A DNA stretch of 64,000 nt from Dendrolimus kikuchii (taxonomy: Eukaryota; Arthropoda; Insecta; Lepidoptera; Lasiocampidae). The translations under genes were made by a program, and so were the position numbers. The first letter of the stretch is position 1. Every line of letters starts with the position of its first letter. The stretch is taken from contig JAHHIN020000030.1 of assembly GCA_019925095.2 (NCBI GenBank), positions 6,411,001-6,475,000 of the forward strand, read 5' to 3'. Positions 10,786-22,221 of the stretch are shown here, piece by piece. The notes under the pieces were generated by a model that was not told the DNA's origin, did not search any database, and saw nothing but the letters and a program-made list of their open reading frames with translations.

Positions 10786-11043
10786 GACCGTTTCCATTGA
10801 TGAGCATGCGCTATGAAAATGCGCTGGCGCATTTCGGTGACAAACACGCGCCTACTGTAACTGTAAATGTTACAGTAGGCGCGCAACGGTAAATGCTCTG
10901 CCACCACTCGCGACCATCCATAACACGCATCCATAGCTCGCATCCGTAACATGCACCTTCCTAATAAAAAATCGAAATGTGTCCCAGCAGACACATAGTA
11001 GAAGTGAAACTAACGACAAGTGGAAAAACGAATGGCAACGGTC
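10786..11043. mobile_element. Candidate MITE with 15-bp internal hairpin
   Basis: GACCGTTTCCATT (10786-10798) faces AATGGCAACGGTC (11031-11043) as imperfect inverted ends. Inside, CGCGCCTACTGTAAC (10847-10861) and GTTACAGTAGGCGCG (10869-10883) form a perfect 15-bp hairpin with a 7-base loop. No clear target-site duplication was found, so the ends are tentative. Confidence 0.4.
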
Positions 11044-11959
11044 CGTTGAAGTTTCACGTCTATTATATGTCCCAGCCAGCACACAATTTGATTTTTGGCA
11101 GGTTTACTGCAAATTAAGATTTGGTTAGTTTAGGTACATTTTAATGTATGCATTTTTTTATTTAAACATCTTTTATAGCAGGCACTTGCAATAATAAAAA
11201 CTCGTTTGTACTGTATACTTGTTATAATTAATAAGTTATCATTACATCGATTTCTTTCACTAACTTAAACTATAAAACGGTTATTAAAGAAACGCGTGGC
11301 ACGCAGGCCAGCGCGTGAGCTCTACCTACATAAGCATGCTTGTCAAGGTCTGGGAATCAACTAACTAGCATGGCGGGCGGCCGCGACAGGCGGCCTGAGC
11401 GCCGTAGGGGTGTTAGGGGGCACCGCAGTGGTAACACGGAGTCTTCGACGATTATACTTCCTGCGCATGTATACACTTGCCGCGCTATACTTTTATTTTA
11501 TCAAACAAAAAATCTGAATTCGATCCGGAACCAAAAAAAATATCTATTGTCTACTCTAACGTTATGTATTCTCCCTCCACGAGGCCGTAATGCTTTTTCG
11601 TGACAGAAAAAATCCTAATAATAATAGATAATAGACGGGGGGTGTCTATATAGAAGTTTCACTTCAAAAATAGAGCTTAGTTGAATCAGTTGCCACCAGT
11701 GCTATGATTTGTGGACCAATGAACATGATTGGCGGATATCAAACACATCCATAGCAACGTTGTATAGCACACCTCTAGTGGAAAGGCTGCCTTAGGGAGC
11801 CTGCTTTCCTTCCTAAGATGTGCACCAAGACATAATTATGATAGATCATTAATATGTTTTTATTTGTTTTATTTTAGCACCAGGTAAACAATTTAATCAA
11901 TTTACATCCAATACGTGATGGTCCATATTGATTGTGGGATTTGTACATATGGGGTCCGG
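11044..11959. other. Intergenic stretch, nothing supported
   Basis: Mixed AT-rich and GC-rich patches. Short open frames near 11340-11600 show no motif or splice context that I trust. Confidence 0.4.
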
Positions 11960-12265
11960 GGACATTAATCATGACATCAAGGCCCGCATCTCAGCAGCTT
12001 GGATCAAGTGATGTGAGGTGACAGGTGTCATTTGCGACTCTAAAAAGCCGGTTAACTTAAAAGGACAGGTCTACAAATCCATCATTAGATCGGTCCTTTT
12101 GTATGGCAGTGAAGAGTAGCCTGTACTTTTAGCGGCATAAGCAAGAGCTGCGTGTCACGGAGATGAATATGCTGCGGTGGATGTCTGGAGTCACGCGGAA
12201 AGGCCTCGTCGTGAACTCCTGCATCTGCAGCAACATTCATGTCCGTGAGATAGCAGGCAAACTGT
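11960..12265 (+). pseudogene. RTE-type LINE reverse transcriptase fragment
   Basis: Translation gives ISAAW, EVTGVICD, then LKGQVYKSIIRSVLLYGSE, and later EMNMLRWMSGVTRKG with frame changes. This is the characteristic thumb/C-terminal region of RTE-clade LINE polymerases. Stop codons (after AAWIK and after YGSEE) and frameshifts show it is dead. The same protein's C-terminal end reappears at 13370-13485. Confidence 0.65.
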
Positions 12266-12485
12266 AAGGGAGTTACTTACGCTAGTACGGCTGCGTTGTA
12301 CAGAGGTCGGCTAATTATGTAGGGAACAAATGTATGCTAATGTAGCCGCAGACGTCCGATCACCACAGCAGCCTCTCGCAAATGATCGGCAAGCGCGCAA
12401 TCCTCGTCGGCCCCCCGTGTTTCCCTCCGCGCACACCTCGCCTCACCTCACTTCAGCACGTGTAACCCCGCGAGTGCGCTTATTA

Positions 12486-13196
12486 CAGTGAAACTTGGTT
12501 AAGTGGGACCTGGATAAGTGAGAAACCTCCATAACTGGAACTCATGCTGAGCTCCCAACACTTTGGCACTGAATTACCCCTCTTAATGGGACGAAGCAAA
12601 CCTCTATACCTGGGATTCGTTCTTTCGATTTATCATCATAGTTACTTCTATAACTGAGACAGCGAGTGAATTTTATATGCATAGACCTCTGTAACTGAGG
12701 TAACATTGTTTCGTTTTGTTTGTTCGCAAATTCCGCACTTAACTACGTAAGTTATTTTGAGCCCCAATGACCTCCAGTTTTAGTTTCGCTTTACTATCAT
12801 ACGGATGTTTATTTGAAAGCTGTCAAAACGAAAGCTACAATCATCTGATGGCTGATACTTCCAAAAGACAAACTAAAATGACAGATTTTTATATATTCTG
12901 TTTCCATATTTGTAATACGTGTAAACGTGTTTGAATATTTTTGTTTATTACATTTGTATGATTACCTTTATTATTTTTTTTTTTATTAAAACTCATTTAT
13001 AATGTTTACATAACACGTTATTTTATTTAATAATCGCACCTCTATAACTGAAATAAACTGTATTCTGACCTCTAGTAAATGAGACAGGTATATATTTTTA
13101 TACCTGGATATCTGAGACATTGGGTAAGTGGAATAACCTCTATAAGTGAAACCACATTGCAGGTCCCTTGATATCTCACTTAACCATGTTTCACTG
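12486..13196. mobile_element. TA-flanked MITE with repeated subterminal motif
   Basis: Begins CAGTGAAACTTGGTTAAGTG and ends with the complement of CAGTGAAACATGGTTAAGTG, one mismatch in 20. TA lies on both sides (12484-12485 and 13197-13198). The 711-bp length, CAG...CTG ends and TA duplication fit a non-autonomous Tc1/mariner-group (pogo/Tigger-like) element. About eight degenerate copies of ACCTCTATAACTGA are scattered inside. Confidence 0.75.
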
Positions 13197-13369
13197 TATT
13201 ATCAAATCTGATATGTCGTTTAGCAGCTAAATGTGTACTGTATTATAAAATATTAATCGGCATATGTACAAAATAGATGCAATGCAATCCTGAACTGCAA
13301 TTCAAACACACACCAGTATTTCATTTCTACCTGAAGACCTCCAAAGTAGATATGTCGCCTCCGTTAAAT

Positions 13370-13485
13370 TCTGATCGAAGTGGAAGGCCCAGGAAATGCT
13401 GACTTGATGTTGTGAAGGATGACTTGCGTACCAATGGTCTCAAAACGGGCATGCCGAAGACCGCGAGAAGTGGAGATTAGAATAG
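13370..13485 (+). pseudogene. RTE-type LINE C-terminal fragment
   Basis: Reads SGRPRKC, a TGA where Trp is usual, then LDVVKDDLRTNGL..., the conserved end of RTE-clade ORFs. It is probably the tail of the fragment at 11960-12265, separated by later insertions including the TA-flanked MITE. Confidence 0.6.
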
Positions 13486-13674
13486 AAATTTAAAGGAAAG
13501 AATAGAAAAGAATTTAATTTGCATATTTAAGCGATCTACTATGATTGTTAAAAAATTAATATCAACTATATTACTTTACAGAGAAAGGTAAATTGGTTTA
13601 ATCTAATGAAATCATTTGAGATAATTTTTATAACTTTAGAAAAAGTCGTAACTCCCTATATCTTACCTTATACT

Positions 13675-14170
13675 AATATATAAAGCTGAAGAGTTTGTTT
13701 GTTTGCTTGAACTCGCTAATCTCAGGAACTACGGGTCAGATTTGAACAATTATTTCACTGTTAGATAATAATAATAATAATCGGCAGACAAACACACACA
13801 TTGTATATCCTCAAATTAAGCAAGTTACGCTTGTGTTATGGGTAATATACAACGGACTACTCTGGGGCCGATCCCAGACACCCAGACCATAGTAAATAAC
13901 GGAGAAAATACGTTTCCGAAATTCACTATACCAGGAATCGAACGTAGAGGACGTTGCAGTGAGGTAGGCCGGCAAAGGCTTAGCCCGGATAGGATAGGAT
14001 AGGATAGCCCATTTATCGAGGAAGGCTATATATATATATAGGCTATATATCATCACGCTAAGACCAATAGGAACGGAGCACCAATGAAGAATGTTTCAAA
14101 ATCGGGGTTTTTTTAACTTACTTTTTTAAAACTATTCAACGTGGACGAGGTCGCGGGCAGAAGCTAATGC
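13675..14170 (+). mobile_element. Lepidopteran interspersed repeat, interrupted
   Basis: Starts around TAATATATAAAGCTGAAGAG, contains CGCTAATCTCAGGAACTACG, GATAGCCCATTTATCGAGG and ATCATCACGCTAAGACCAAT, and ends near GTCGCGGGCAGAAGCTAATG. I recognise this order of segments as a very common non-coding repeat of lepidopteran genomes, although I cannot name the family with certainty. A SINE has inserted between GTTAGATA and GATAGCCC. Confidence 0.6.
13768..13998 (-). mobile_element. tRNA-type SINE nested in the repeat, minus strand
   Basis: On the minus strand it contains ACGTTCGATTCCTGG, a good Pol III B box, and runs to an (ATT)n tail seen as (AAT)n at 13768-13781. A GGATA microsatellite abuts its other end. 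It splits the host repeat with GATA on both sides, a short apparent duplication. The A box was not located. Confidence 0.5.
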
Positions 14171-14512
14171 CAGTTATCAATAGAAGCACGCACTCCTTCC
14201 ATGGAAAAATTCTTCACTGCCAATGGTATGGATTGTTTAGGACTCCAAATTGTCATGGCGTTTAGAGCAAGCCGTACTCTCTAAAACTGACCATAAATCA
14301 TAATCCATGTTATTCGCTAATTGTGGCTGTAACAATGTATGTGTATATATATTTATGTTGTTTATTATTACTTACAGATGTTGGTAAGTTTTCATTAATT
14401 ACACTTTGTCATATGGAAGACTTCAAAACGAAAGAGGAATGGGAACTGGCTATACTGACGTCTCCCTATATGCTTATTATACTCGGCAGACAAACACACA
14501 TTTTACATACAA
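14171..14512. other. Intergenic or intronic stretch
   Basis: No supported gene. CGGCAGACAAACACACATT near 14485 repeats a piece of the SINE end at 13785, so SINE debris is present. Confidence 0.35.
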
Positions 14513-14515
14513 ATA

Positions 14516-14578
<63 letters not shown>

Positions 14579-14580
14579 AT
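14513..14580. repeat. (CT)n/(CTAT)n microsatellite
   Basis: About 55 bases of CT repeats with one CTTT interruption, followed by CTAT units. Apparent leucine/serine-rich frames across it are artefacts. Confidence 0.9.
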
Positions 14581-14799
14581 GTAGTTCCGTAACTATTTAT
14601 ATTACAGTAACAGTGAGCGATTATCACTTCTACAGAACCCTTACGTAAACTCGATTTTTTAAAATCTATTTTAACATATTCTTCTTTGATTTCAGATGAC
14701 GGTAAGCATATTTAGTTTTCTAAAACAAACTGCAAGAATTTCTCCTACGCTACGTTTGTAATCTCCACGGAACCCTCATTCGCAAACTGGCACGCACTT

Positions 14800-15160
14800 A
14801 TCCGGTGTTTCCTAGCCGAGTAATGGGACCAGGACACTCTGCGTCTATTTATGGTGGGGGGCACCAGACCACCCTCGTTTTTACTACATCAATGGGAGGA
14901 GGTGAGCGTAGCCTCGTCTCCGAACCCCAATTTGCCATCTGCGAGAGGGATCCACTTACTCATTTTCGTCTCTGCCTTTCGGCCGCCTCCTTCTGCGACA
15001 TGAGATCCTCGCTGAAAAAAGCCATCGCTTGCCATCTTCCACTTTCCACCACATCTCGACTACGCTGCGCAACGACAGGTTTCTGCCTATTACGACCAAG
15101 AGATCGTGTTCCCAGAGTCCCCATGCGGAGGCCAAGTAACAATACCAAATATAACGCTTA
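14800..15160 (-). pseudogene. R1-clade LINE ORF2 C-terminal fragment
   Basis: On the minus strand the frame contains WGTLGTRS, then VVESGRWQAMAFFSEDLMSQ and KEAAERQRRK, which lines up with the last part of ORF2 in the array elements (W..., SSFCE..VMSQKEAAERARE). The rest of the element is absent. Sequence divergence suggests a TRAS-like or other R1-clade member and not the array families. Confidence 0.6.
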
Positions 15161-15326
15161 ACTTCTTTATGGAACCTGTTCCTTACATTACACAGACATA
15201 CACAAACACTCTTCTCTTTCTATCCTACTAGTATGTATATATATCTATCACCCTCCTTCACGTCTAATTAGGGATAACCACTGTTTGGATTAACACAGAC
15301 GTAGCCGTTTTCATTGCTCTTTCCAG

Positions 15327-15513
15327 CACTAAAAGCGCCACTGACCAAAGAATCACTGACTCCGGGATCTCATTTCGACAAGAATATCAAGTATCAGTGT
15401 GGAGACTGTGAGGTTTACGACATCACATGCAATGGGGAGAATGTGATTAGCGCACCTGGGGCAAGAATCTCCATCACACCTCACTTGAAGCTGATAAACT
15501 TCAATTTTCCGAG
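15327..15513 (+). CDS. Possible internal exon of a host gene (module 2)
   Basis: A 187-bp open segment after a polypyrimidine tract ending TTTCCAG and before GAG|GTAAGTG. It encodes a Cys-rich segment including KYQCGDCEVYDITCNG and ISITPHLKLINFNFP. Intron phases (1 in, 2 out), size and the C-x2-C placement match the segment at 7637-7820, suggesting duplicated exon modules of one secreted protein. A phase-2-in, phase-1-out exon should lie between them, but I could not find it. Function is unknown. Confidence 0.45.
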
Positions 15514-16200
15514 GTAAGTGGTTGAGCAGGGTAAGTCGAGTGAGGTAAGTGTAGCAATTAAGGCAAGTTTTAACGCACTTGTCTCCCAAACTCAACCGGA
15601 CTTAATTCAAACGTATTCATAATGACACGGAAACGACGTTTATCATTCACATTTATTGGGATAAAAGTCCCTGACCCGCCCGCTGGAGCACACCTACTCG
15701 CCGCGCCCCGCATACCGCCGACACCCATAGCTCACAGCTGTGGCAGAACAAAGTTTATAATATAGAACTGTCATGTAGGTAGGATAAAATTTTCAATGTA
15801 TGAGAATAAATCGACTTTATGCCAATTTCAAAACGTGTAACGCCATCTAGTTACTTTTCACCACAACTAATCAGTAGCATGTATTCAGATTATATGATTG
15901 AACATAATCCACCCACCAAAGGACATAGTCCTTTTACTAACCCTCAAAATAGTATTAAACGAACTCTAAATTGTCGAACTTATACAATGCAAAGTAATCT
16001 CTAAAATATGATGCCCTCAATTTATATCCACCCACCATGACAACTAAGTTTTAAAAAATATTAAAAGAAAATCTCTAGCAGTATGCACATGAAATGACAC
16101 AAAGTAAAAAGAAAGAAAATATGACTCAAATTGTTCTGGTAACATTTGTAAAACAAATTACTACTCTTTAAAACAATAATTAATGAACATGATCAAAATA
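15514..16200. other. Probable intron or intergenic DNA
   Basis: Begins at the donor GTAAGTGG. The rest is AT-rich with no recognised element up to the T run at 16201. Confidence 0.35.
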
Positions 16201-18930
16201 TTTTTTTTTTTTTTTTTTTTTTTTTATAGCTGGAGTACAGCAAACAGGCTGACGGCCCACCTGGTGGAAAGCGGTTGCCGTCGCCTATGGACGTTTGCAA
16301 CATCAGAGATGTCACTAACACGCTGCCGGGCTCGAAGAAATTTTATGACACCCTTTTTGATAAACTCCATATCGTACATGAGCGAAGCGTCTCAAGGAAG
16401 TGGGGGTGAACTCCCAATCGATGGCGAGCGGTGCGATGGTAGAAAGAGGACGAAGGCACCATTCTAAACAGGTCTTCGGAACACTCCCCGTTATGCAGTC
16501 GGTAGAATACGCAGAGAGAAGCAAAGTTTCTCCTAAGGCCAAACGTATCTAGACCGTCTGTGAGTATGGGATCATCAACAACGCGAAAGGCTCGATGTTG
16601 AATACTGTCCAGGGGATTAAGTTGGCAGGCAGGTGCTCCAGCCCAAAAATGTGAGCAGTACTCCATATGCCGCCTCACCTGGGCTTTATAAAGCACAAGG
16701 CGTTGCTGCGGTGTGAAGTACTGCTTAGACCGGTTTAGCACTCCCAGCGTCTTGGAGGTAAGTTTTGCCTTGCCTTCAACAAGACCCCTGAACTGTACAT
16801 CGTTCGTGATGGCAACACCGAGGATCCCAATACTTTTGGAGGTGGTAAGGGGAGTTCCTTGGAACTTAAGCGCTTGCTCGAATGGAGTTTTTTTTTTTTG
16901 GCAGAGAATACGCAGACCTGTGTCTTCTTGGGGTTGAAATGGACAAGGTTTTGTCTCCCCCATTCAGAAACTCTCTGTAAGGAATGTTCTACTTCAGACA
17001 CAAGTCTAACCCGACTTTCCTCCACAAATGATCGAGGGACGTTTGCACGACCAGAGTACTGCGCATCGCCAGTGCTGTCATCCGCATAGCAATGAATGTT
17101 GTGATTAGACAACATATCATTGATATGCAAGATGAACAACGTTGGCGATAGCACACAACCCTGGGGCACACCAGCGTTGATGGGCTTGATACTTGAGCAG
17201 CAACCGTCGACAACGACTTGAATGCTGCGCCCATCAAGAAAGCTGGATAGCCAGGTACAAAGTCCCTCAGGTATCCCATATGATGGCAGCTTCGATAGAA
17301 GAGCCTTCTGCCAGACCCGGTCGAAGGCCTTAGCAATATCTAGACTAACTGCCAGTGCTTTCCCTTTGCTCTCAATGGCTTCAGCCCAACGGTGGGTTAG
17401 GTAAACCAAGAGATCCCCAGCTGAGCGACCATGGCGGAAGCCGTATTGCCGGTCATTTAGTAGCTGGGAATCTTCGAGGTAACCCAGAAGCTGCGCGTTG
17501 ATAATACGCTCCATCACCTTTGAGAGCAAAGAGGTTATTGCTATAGGCCTATAATTCGACGGGTCTGTGCGGTCCCCTTTTTTGGGGACAGGGTGCACAT
17601 GGGCAATCTTCCACGAAGCGGGGACACAACCCTTGTGATAAGAGAGAGTGAAAAGTCGGGCAAGGACTGGAGACAGCTCAGCTGAACACGTCTGCAGCAC
17701 AATGGCAGGAATGCCATCAGGGCCAGAAGACTTCTTGACGTCGAGGGAGCGGAGAGCACATCGGACTGCTTTTTGTGTAAAGCGCACCTCCGGCATTCTA
17801 TACTCACACTCTGGGATTGTAGGTGGAGTTTCTCCCCCGTCGTCAAGAGTCGAATTGGCCGCAAAGATTTCACCCAGAAGATCGGCTTTGTCTTTGGCGG
17901 CGTGTGCCAGACGGTCGTCCACTGTGCGCAGAGGTGGAAGAGATGCCCGACAGAAGTTTCCTTCGACAGCTTTGGCGAGGGCCCAAAAAGCTCTAGTCCC
18001 AGAAGGGTAGCTAGAGAGGCGCTCACCAATTCTGCCGATATGAATGAATTTTGCTCTCACAAGCTGCTTTTTTAGGGACCTGGAGGCAGCATTGTATCTC
18101 TTTTTCAGGTCAGAGGAACTTGGATCCTGACGAGCCCGCGCTCCAGTCCAGGCTCGATAAGCCTGTTGCTTTAGCTTTACAGCCTCAGCACAGGACTTAT
18201 CGAACCATGGTTTGCTCGTACCACCAATGGGTACCTTAGAGTTTGGAATGAAACATTCCATTCCCTGCAGTACCACATCGGCGATCGAGTCTGCGCATGC
18301 ATCAGGGTCTTCTGACGAGAAACATAGCTGCCTCCATGGGTAGGATGCATAGAATTCACGCAGTCCATCCCAATCTGCTGACCTGTATCGCCACACCTTC
18401 CGTCGTCCAGCGGGACGAGTCCGATCGGCAATAGGAAGGGGCACCACCGAAGATACCAGACAATGATCAGAGGTTCCCAGTGGAGCACTGATCGAGATCT
18501 GGTAATTCTCCGGGTGTGTGGTCAGCAGAAGATCTAGCAAGGAGGGCTCATGATCCACTCTATCCGGCATTCGGGTAAATCCCGTGATCACCTGAGTGAA
18601 TCCATGGGCGAGAGCAAAATCATAGGCAGTAGTCCCTGGCAGATCAGTTCTCGGGGAACCCAACCACTCAGCGTGATGAGCATTAAAGTCCCCGAGTATG
18701 ACTACCTCTGCCGAAGGGTACTGCCTGAAAACTCTGTCGGTTCCCTCATGAACGTGTTCAAAAAAGCGAGCTGTTTCAGTCCTTGCGCATTCCCTACCAT
18801 GGGACCGGTATAAGCACGCATAGATTCGAGTGGAACCACCAAAATCTATGCGTACCCACAAGATGGAAAGGTCCCTATCTTCCCCGGGTGTCTCCGCCAT
18901 GGGGTAAGGCAGAGGTACTCTTTTCTTTTA
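16201..18930 (-). mobile_element. 5'-truncated CR1/Jockey-group LINE, minus strand
   Basis: The poly(A) tail is the T run 16201-16225. It encodes the C-terminal two-thirds of the endonuclease and a complete reverse transcriptase. The 5' end is cut inside the endonuclease near 18930, typical of incomplete reverse transcription. Its 3' terminal segment is shared with the SINE-like copies at 6702 and 8128. The exact clade (CR1, for example Zenon-like, versus Jockey) is not certain. Confidence 0.8.
16343..18912 (-). pseudogene. LINE ORF2, N-truncated and frameshifted
   Basis: An endonuclease/reverse transcriptase frame that starts inside the endonuclease domain: ILGDFNAHHAEWLG carries the catalytic Asp and Asn, and TSDHCLV the final His. 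Reverse-transcriptase motifs follow: SGPDGIPAIVL, YRPIAITS, VSLDIAKAFDRVW, NAGVPQGCVLSPTLF, CYADDS. A T run at 16888-16899 (A run in the coding sense) shifts the frame after QVCVFSAKKK. The C-terminal part continues in another frame to about 16343. The N-terminal part of the endonuclease is missing, so the copy is inactive. Confidence 0.85.
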
Positions 18931-19078
18931 TTTTATTGCTTTAAGAGTTTCAATTTTTTCTCATCTCTTTTAGCTACTAAACTATTACATGCAAACACTA
19001 CTACTGGTTGGGAATTGATATGTGTTGGTAAGGTGGGTTCTAGATATTTGGTAATAAATTTTGAAAGTATTGCGTGAT

Positions 19079-19386
19079 GAGCGGCTAGTTGGCACAGTGG
19101 AACGTGCATTAGCTAGTCGATCATGATTGTTAAGCGTCGCTTGGTGCGGTCAGTACTTGGATGGGTGTGCAAACATTCATTTCAACGGAAAGCCGTACCA
19201 CGATGCGCACTGGGAGTTCACGGCACTACCTTAACCGGAGTGACGTAGGGAGTCAATTCGTGGCGTTTTCCGTGTCCATGAGTTGATATAACTTACCCGG
19301 GGAAGCCCGGGCCCGGACAACCGTGCCAGGAGTTGAAGATTCATTGCACGGACACGGAACGTGGTGGAGTAATTCGACTTACCTTT
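19079..19386 (+). promoter_or_regulatory. Family A 5S-like promoter monomer 1 (E2)
   Basis: A 308-bp unit starting GAGCGGCTAG. GATCA starts at unit position 41, TTAAGC at 52 and GTCAGTACTTGGATGGGTG at 71, the same positions as the matching blocks of insect 5S rRNA, which contain its internal Pol III control region. The 5S-like core is 19116-19167. The unit ends ACTTACCTTT. Confidence 0.8.
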
Positions 19387-19692
19387 GAGCGGCTAGTTGG
19401 CACAGTGGAACGTGCAATATTGAGTCGATCATAAATGTTAAGCGTCGCTTGGTGCGGTCAGTACTTGGATGGGTGTGCAAACATTCATTCGACGGAAAGC
19501 CGTGCCACGATGCGCACTGGGAGTCAACGGCACTACCTTAACCGGAGTGACGTAGGGAGTCAATTCGTGGCGTTTTCCGTGTCCATGAGTTGATATAACT
19601 TACCCGGGGAAGCCCGGGCCCGGACAACCGTGCCAGGAGTTGAAGATTCATTGCACGGACACGGAACGTGGTGGAGTAATTCGACTTACCTT
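19387..19692 (+). promoter_or_regulatory. Family A 5S-like promoter monomer 2 (E2)
   Basis: Direct repeat of the preceding unit, nearly identical, with the 5S-like core at 19424-19475. It is followed by a run of about 14 T, a potential Pol III terminator, and then the unique leader of ORF1. Confidence 0.8.
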
Positions 19693-19956
19693 TTTTTTTT
19701 TTTTCAGGTTTTTCGGATTTGTTCTCGTGGCGTTCTATGTGGTTTTCTTGGATTCTTTTAATACGACTTGGCTTGTTAAAAGGATTTTTCGGGATTTCGC
19801 ACTAGTTTACTCACCTGGCTTTGTTTAACGGATTTTTGATACTTCTTTGTATATTGACTTTGGCTTGTTTTTTGGTTTTGGTTCCTGCCTGCTCGTCGAC
19901 CCGGCTTCCATTTGGACTCTGGGGGCGCCCCCCCCCCTTGTGGGGGGCCCGAGACG

Positions 19957-22197
19957 ATGGCAGACTCGGACGCAAGTGCCATTCAAGGGGCTATCTCGGG
20001 GGTGTTAGCGGGGAAGATTTCCGCCCGCAGGAGGCTCAGTGCCCAGCGCGGGGGGGAATCTGACCCCGATTCGGACGTGTCGTCCCGGTATAAAGGGACA
20101 GGGGAGGATGAAGCTGACACGGATGTGTCAGCTAGAAGGATGGTGGCTGCGGCCCGGAGGGTGTATAAGAGCCGCTCCGGACCGCGAAGTGGCGGACGCG
20201 GGGCTGTCCTGCGGTACTCCCGGGGGGGGACCTCCGACGAGCTGGTTGCTCGTTCGGATGCTCTCATCCGGGAGGCCCAGCTGCAGGTTGAGAGGAATAT
20301 GGCGACGATCAAGGCCTCGACTTCTTCTAAAGGGGAAACCTATAAGAAGAAGTCAGATGAGTCCTCCGACGTGGTGGAGGCTTCGGGAGAGATCGACCCC
20401 AGGGAGACCGACCTGGGGAGGATGGAAGCAGAAGAGCTGCTCACGTTGGCCAAGAGCCACGTGGCAGCCATCTACAGGGTTGCCCAAACCTCGGGCAACC
20501 TGAAGGGGGGCTATATTAAAAAATTGAAGGCCGCTGCCGGGACCCTCGCGGATGTGGTGGAAAACCTGTCCGCGAGGTCCCTGGATGCTGAGAACCCGGA
20601 GGTTGCCCGTCGCCACCCCCCGCCTAAAACGGGAAATCGACTCCCTGCGGGGCGAGCTGAAGGCTCACCGCAGGGAGTACAGTGAAATGAAGGCAGCGGC
20701 CAAGAAGGGAGACCAGGCTGCCGCCCCACGGGATGTACCCCCCCCCCCTCCCACTTGGGATATGGAGACCCTGCAGAGGGCCATCGTGACGTCGGTGGGG
20801 CCCCTCCTTGACGCTCGTCTCGCGGCGATCGAGGAGCGTCTGCCTCCTCAGACGATCCTTCGCCCGCCGCTGGCGAGCGACAAGAAAAAGAAGGGGGAGA
20901 CGAACCCCCCCCCCACGGAGAGTTGCTCCCACCCCCACCCCGCCGGTATCCGCGCGGGAGATGGTGATGGATGCCCGGACTGACGACGAGGTGGCTCTAA
21001 CCCCCACCTCCAGCACCAGGACAATCACCGCCCTCCGCCCAAAAAGGCGGGGGCGGCAGGGCCATCTAAGGTTGGGACCAAGGAGTTCCCCTCGTTGAGG
21101 ACTCCGAGGTCCCAAATAAAAAGGATTTGCTCCCCCCGTGGAGTCAAGTGCCCCCCCCACGGATAATGAGTGGGACCGTGGTGGAGGGGGGCAGGAAAGG
21201 CAAGGGGAAAGGAAAGGGGAAGGGAGCGGGGCAGGGGACCGAATCCCTCGGCCTCCCTCCAATCCACCCAACCCCCAACCGAACCCCGCACCTCCCGACG
21301 GGAGGAAAGAAGGGAGGACCCACGGGATTCACGGAGAGAGGCTCGGCGCGGGCCCCCGGGGAAAGTGAACCCCTCCCGCCTGATGGAGGCGAAAACTCCC
21401 GTAGTACGGCCTCAACCTGCTACCGGAGGCGGAGGGGAAGGGGCTCACCTATAGAGAGGTGTTTGCGAAGGCCCGGGGTTCCGTCGACATCGTCGCCCTG
21501 GGGGCTAAAGAGAGGCCTCAGGGTCCTTCGGTCCGCCAACGACTCTCGGTTGCTGGAGTTGCCGCCCGGCCCCGAGAACGTGCAGTTGGCTGATCGGATC
21601 GCCGAGCTCCTCCGCGGGCCTCTCGCTGGGGTGGCGGAGATCTCCAGGCCAGTGAAAAGGGGGGAAATCCGGCTCACGGGTCTGGACGACTCGGTCACCC
21701 CAGAGATGATCGAGGAAGAGGTTGCCCGAGTAGGGAACTGTCCCCGCTCCCAGGTCGGGGCAGCGGGGATCGGAATAGGTGCAGGAGGTCTGGGCTCGTC
21801 GTGGGTGACGTGCCCAATACCGGTGGCTAAGAGCGTGGCTGAAGCCGGTCACTTGTTGCTCGGCTTCACTTCGGCCGCAGTGGAGGCGTACGAGAATCGC
21901 CCGCTGCGGTGCTTCAGGTGTCTTGCCACCGGGCACTCGACCGTGGCGTGTCCGGACGGCCGGGGGGACAAATCCAATTTGTGTTACCGCTGTGGCAAAA
22001 GCGGGCACATCTTGGCAGAATGCAGGGCGGAAAAGGCGCATTGCGTGATCTGCGCCGAAGAGGGACGGAGGGCAGATCACGTGGCCATGTCCAGGCGCTG
22101 CCAGCCTGGAAATGTCCCCGCCAAATTTGTCCCCCCGGCCAATAGGCTCGGGAGGAGAGAGGGTAGAATCGTGGGGGAATCTCGTATGTCTGATTAA
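19957..22197 (+). pseudogene. E2 ORF1, frameshifted
   Basis: Starts MADSDASAIQGAISG like intact ORF1 of E5. The frame is lost near 20600 (inside what is a 12-bp hairpin in E5) and again in the C run near 20910, with at least two further shifts before 21130. From about 21500 it is open, with CFRCLATGHSTVAC, CYRCGKSGHILAEC and a third Cys/His cluster. The stop TAA is 22195-22197. It is a nucleic-acid-binding Gag-like protein in working copies, not made here. Confidence 0.88.
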
Positions 22198-22221
22198 TGC
22201 CTGTACAGCATACGAGATTCC
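22176..22221 (+). promoter_or_regulatory. Stop-start hairpin, E2 (TAATG)
   Basis: GGAATCTCGTATG (22176-22188) and CATACGAGATTCC (22209-22221) pair perfectly over 13 bp. The loop contains TAATG, in which the ORF1 stop (22195-22197) and ORF2 start (22197-22199) share one A. Confidence 0.85.

Noticed and set aside
14323..14648. Leucine/serine-rich small ORFs
   Set aside because: They are produced by the CT microsatellite.
14376..14708. Six-base micro-exons between CAG and GTAAG at about 14382 and 14698
   Set aside because: They do not fit the phases needed between the two exon-like segments and could easily be chance.
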